Assembly (NCBI GenBank): GCA_024867545.1
Contig: JANFNE010000080.1
Span: forward strand, 24,314 to 88,313
Direction of reading: 5' to 3'
From: Phytopythium helicoides
Lineage: Eukaryota > Oomycota > Peronosporomycetes > Pythiales > Pythiaceae
Length of the DNA: 64,000 nt
Shown: one piece after another, positions 62,493 through 64,000 of the stretch
Layout of the letters: each line of letters begins with the position of its first letter
Numbering within the stretch: the stretch's first letter is position 1
The notes under the pieces: model-generated
The model's input: the letters and a program-made list of their open reading frames with translations, nothing else
The model's database searches: none
Told to the model about the DNA's origin: nothing
Translations under genes and position numbers: made by a program

Positions 62493-63757
62493 GAGCGCAA
62501 TGTCCTCCCCCTTAACTATGGAAATTCCCTATATGTGGGCCCTTGATGGAAACTCCGTTACAAAAACTAAACCTCACCCACGGTACTACCGCAAAGCCAT
62601 ACTGTACATTACAACGATGCCATTGGAATGTTGCTAGACTATTGGCAGTTGTATTGTACATTGGGTTGATAGTAAAACCAACTACAAGAACTGCCACCGC
62701 AGCAAGTAGATGGATGTGAATGGTACACAGGCAAGTTATTCTCAATCAAGCAACAAGATATTGCTGTTCTTGTGATGGAAAAGTACGTGACTATAAATAT
62801 ACGCCGTGTAACTGATGGACTGACGACATGCAATATTTCACACACACAAAGAGAACGTCACGCAGATTGAAATGGTGCACAACCAAGTATCAATGAAACT
62901 AAACAGACTTGACATAATAGTTGGTGAGTGTGAATGGATAAGTGAAGCAACAATACGTGTTCGTGAGCCCATGCACTAATCCAAAGGCACATACATAACA
63001 TCAAGCAAATTTAACTGATGGACAACCAAGTATATAGGGAACAAACAGACTGGCCTGTGGGCGAGTGTGAATGGATTAGAGAAACAACACTAATTTGAAA
63101 ACGTGATATCACTAAGGTACTCTTGTGGAATATGACATGCGTGAGTGTGAGTGTGATCGTACATATTCACGTGGTCAGCAAGCAAACCACACTCCATGAG
63201 ATGCTTCCACTATATAATTGACTGAAATATGGCAGATGACAACATGTGATAGCTTATTGAGCAATACTTGATGATCATTTGCACTGAGACGTGACGACTA
63301 GTGTTCTAAGACGAGGTGCCATTGATAACTACAACTCAATCAGTTGATCATCAAGTGAATTTATGCGATACATGTAATGCAGTGAACCAAACAACAACGC
63401 GTGATTCACTACACAACGGACTGTGAACAGAACATGTTGACCGAACATTTCGGTTGTTGGTGACGTACCCAGCTTCAGAGATGTGTTTATTCTCTTTCGA
63501 CAATCAATGCCAGATAGTTTCAAGGAAACCTGCCTGCGCTGTCCATCATGATATTGAATGCATGAAATGAAACCACAGTGTTTGGAAGTGGGTATTATGA
63601 TGAAGATAGGATCATGATTTCAACCAACTAGATGAACGAATACCATGTTGGTGCTGATGTATCAGCTAAACTTTGACGCGTGCACTAGTATGAGTACGTG
63701 TTGAATCGCGTTTCTATCACAGATGATGGCTTACAGCGATGATGTTCTGCACATTAT
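62493..63757. repeat. Degenerate subtelomeric repeats (~143 bp)
   Basis: ACAACCAAGTAT at 62879 and 63022 each head a similar block containing ACAGACT.G and GAGTGTGAATGGAT, with a spacing of 143 bases. A more diverged match (GTGAATGG) is near 62716. The region has no gene-like open frame. Confidence 0.65.
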
Positions 63758-64000
63758 GGTTAGGGTTTAGGGTTTAGGGTTTAGGGTTTAGGGTTTAGGG
63801 TTTAGGGTTTAGGGTTTAGGGTTTAGGGTTTAGGGTTTAGGGTTTAGGGTTTAGGGTTTAGGGTTTAGGGTTTAGGGTTTAGGGTTTAGGGTTTAGGGTT
63901 TAGGGTTTAGGGTTTAGGGTTTAGGGTTTAGGGTTTAGGGTTTAGGGTTTAGGGTTTAGGGTTTAGGGTTTAGGGTTTAGGGTTTAGGGTTTAGGGTTTA
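63758..64000 (+). repeat. Terminal telomere, (TTTAGGG)n
   Basis: About 34 uninterrupted TTTAGGG copies run to the end of the window with the G-rich strand pointing right, as expected for a right chromosome end. The heptamer is that of plants and of oomycetes. Confidence 0.97.

Noticed and set aside
1..64000. tRNA or rRNA genes
   Set aside because: No cloverleaf with the expected box A/box B signals and no rRNA core sequence was noticed by eye; a dedicated scan (tRNAscan-SE, Infernal) would be decisive.

Overview
The window is the right-hand end of a chromosome from an oomycete (Stramenopiles; Phytophthora/Pythium-like). The evidence is the plant-type TTTAGGG telomere array at the right edge, a gene-dense GC-rich left half with short GT-AG introns (about 60-90 nt), and typical oomycete content: a START/bZIP-like coiled-coil protein, an ankyrin plus tandem TKL-type kinase giant, a Slo-like channel and a Crypton. 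Species cannot be fixed from the sequence alone.

Bases 1-30345 are a conserved, mostly intact host gene block. In order: a partial coiled-coil/basic protein (-), a kinesin-14 motor (-), an EF-hand-like protein (-), a four-finger C2H2 protein (+), a degenerate JmjC/cupin protein (+), a small zinc-ribbon protein (+), an NPC1 N-terminal-domain protein (-), a nuclear-encoded organellar RecA in seven exons (+), a Slo/BK-like two-RCK channel (-), a TMEM230-like protein (+), a WDR55-like WD40 protein (-), and a 2172-residue ankyrin-repeat protein with two kinase domains (-).

Bases 30346-50065 are an accessory, transposon-rich zone: a decayed Gly/Ser-rich repeat protein, an apparently intact Crypton tyrosine-recombinase element with one intron, tandem repeats, a glycosyltransferase-like gene, fragments of an alcohol dehydrogenase, an NmrA-like protein and a SET-domain protein, and a frameshifted Ty3/Gypsy gag.

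Bases about 50066-61256 are strikingly AT-rich and hold an integrated polinton-like virus (PLV). It has a major capsid protein, a penton-like minor capsid protein, an A32-like packaging ATPase, an adenovirus-type maturation protease, a candidate membrane-active virion protein, an S74-type fibre, a DUF5754-like protein and several small proteins with FGK...WLL (ExoX-C-like) domains. Many genes share a TATATAGNTA motif just upstream of the start codon, and two share an identical hairpin abutting the stop codon. The left half is intact. The right half carries several single-base frameshifts, and the last gene is cut by an interstitial telomeric repeat. No polymerase, helicase or integrase is present, so this is a partial copy.

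Bases 61256-64000 are subtelomere: three interstitial telomere-repeat tracts, two adjacent nested-hairpin modules with unrelated stems but almost the same 14-nt loop, a degenerate ~143-bp repeat, and the terminal telomere (63758-64000). The viral insertion therefore lies within 3 kb of the chromosome end.
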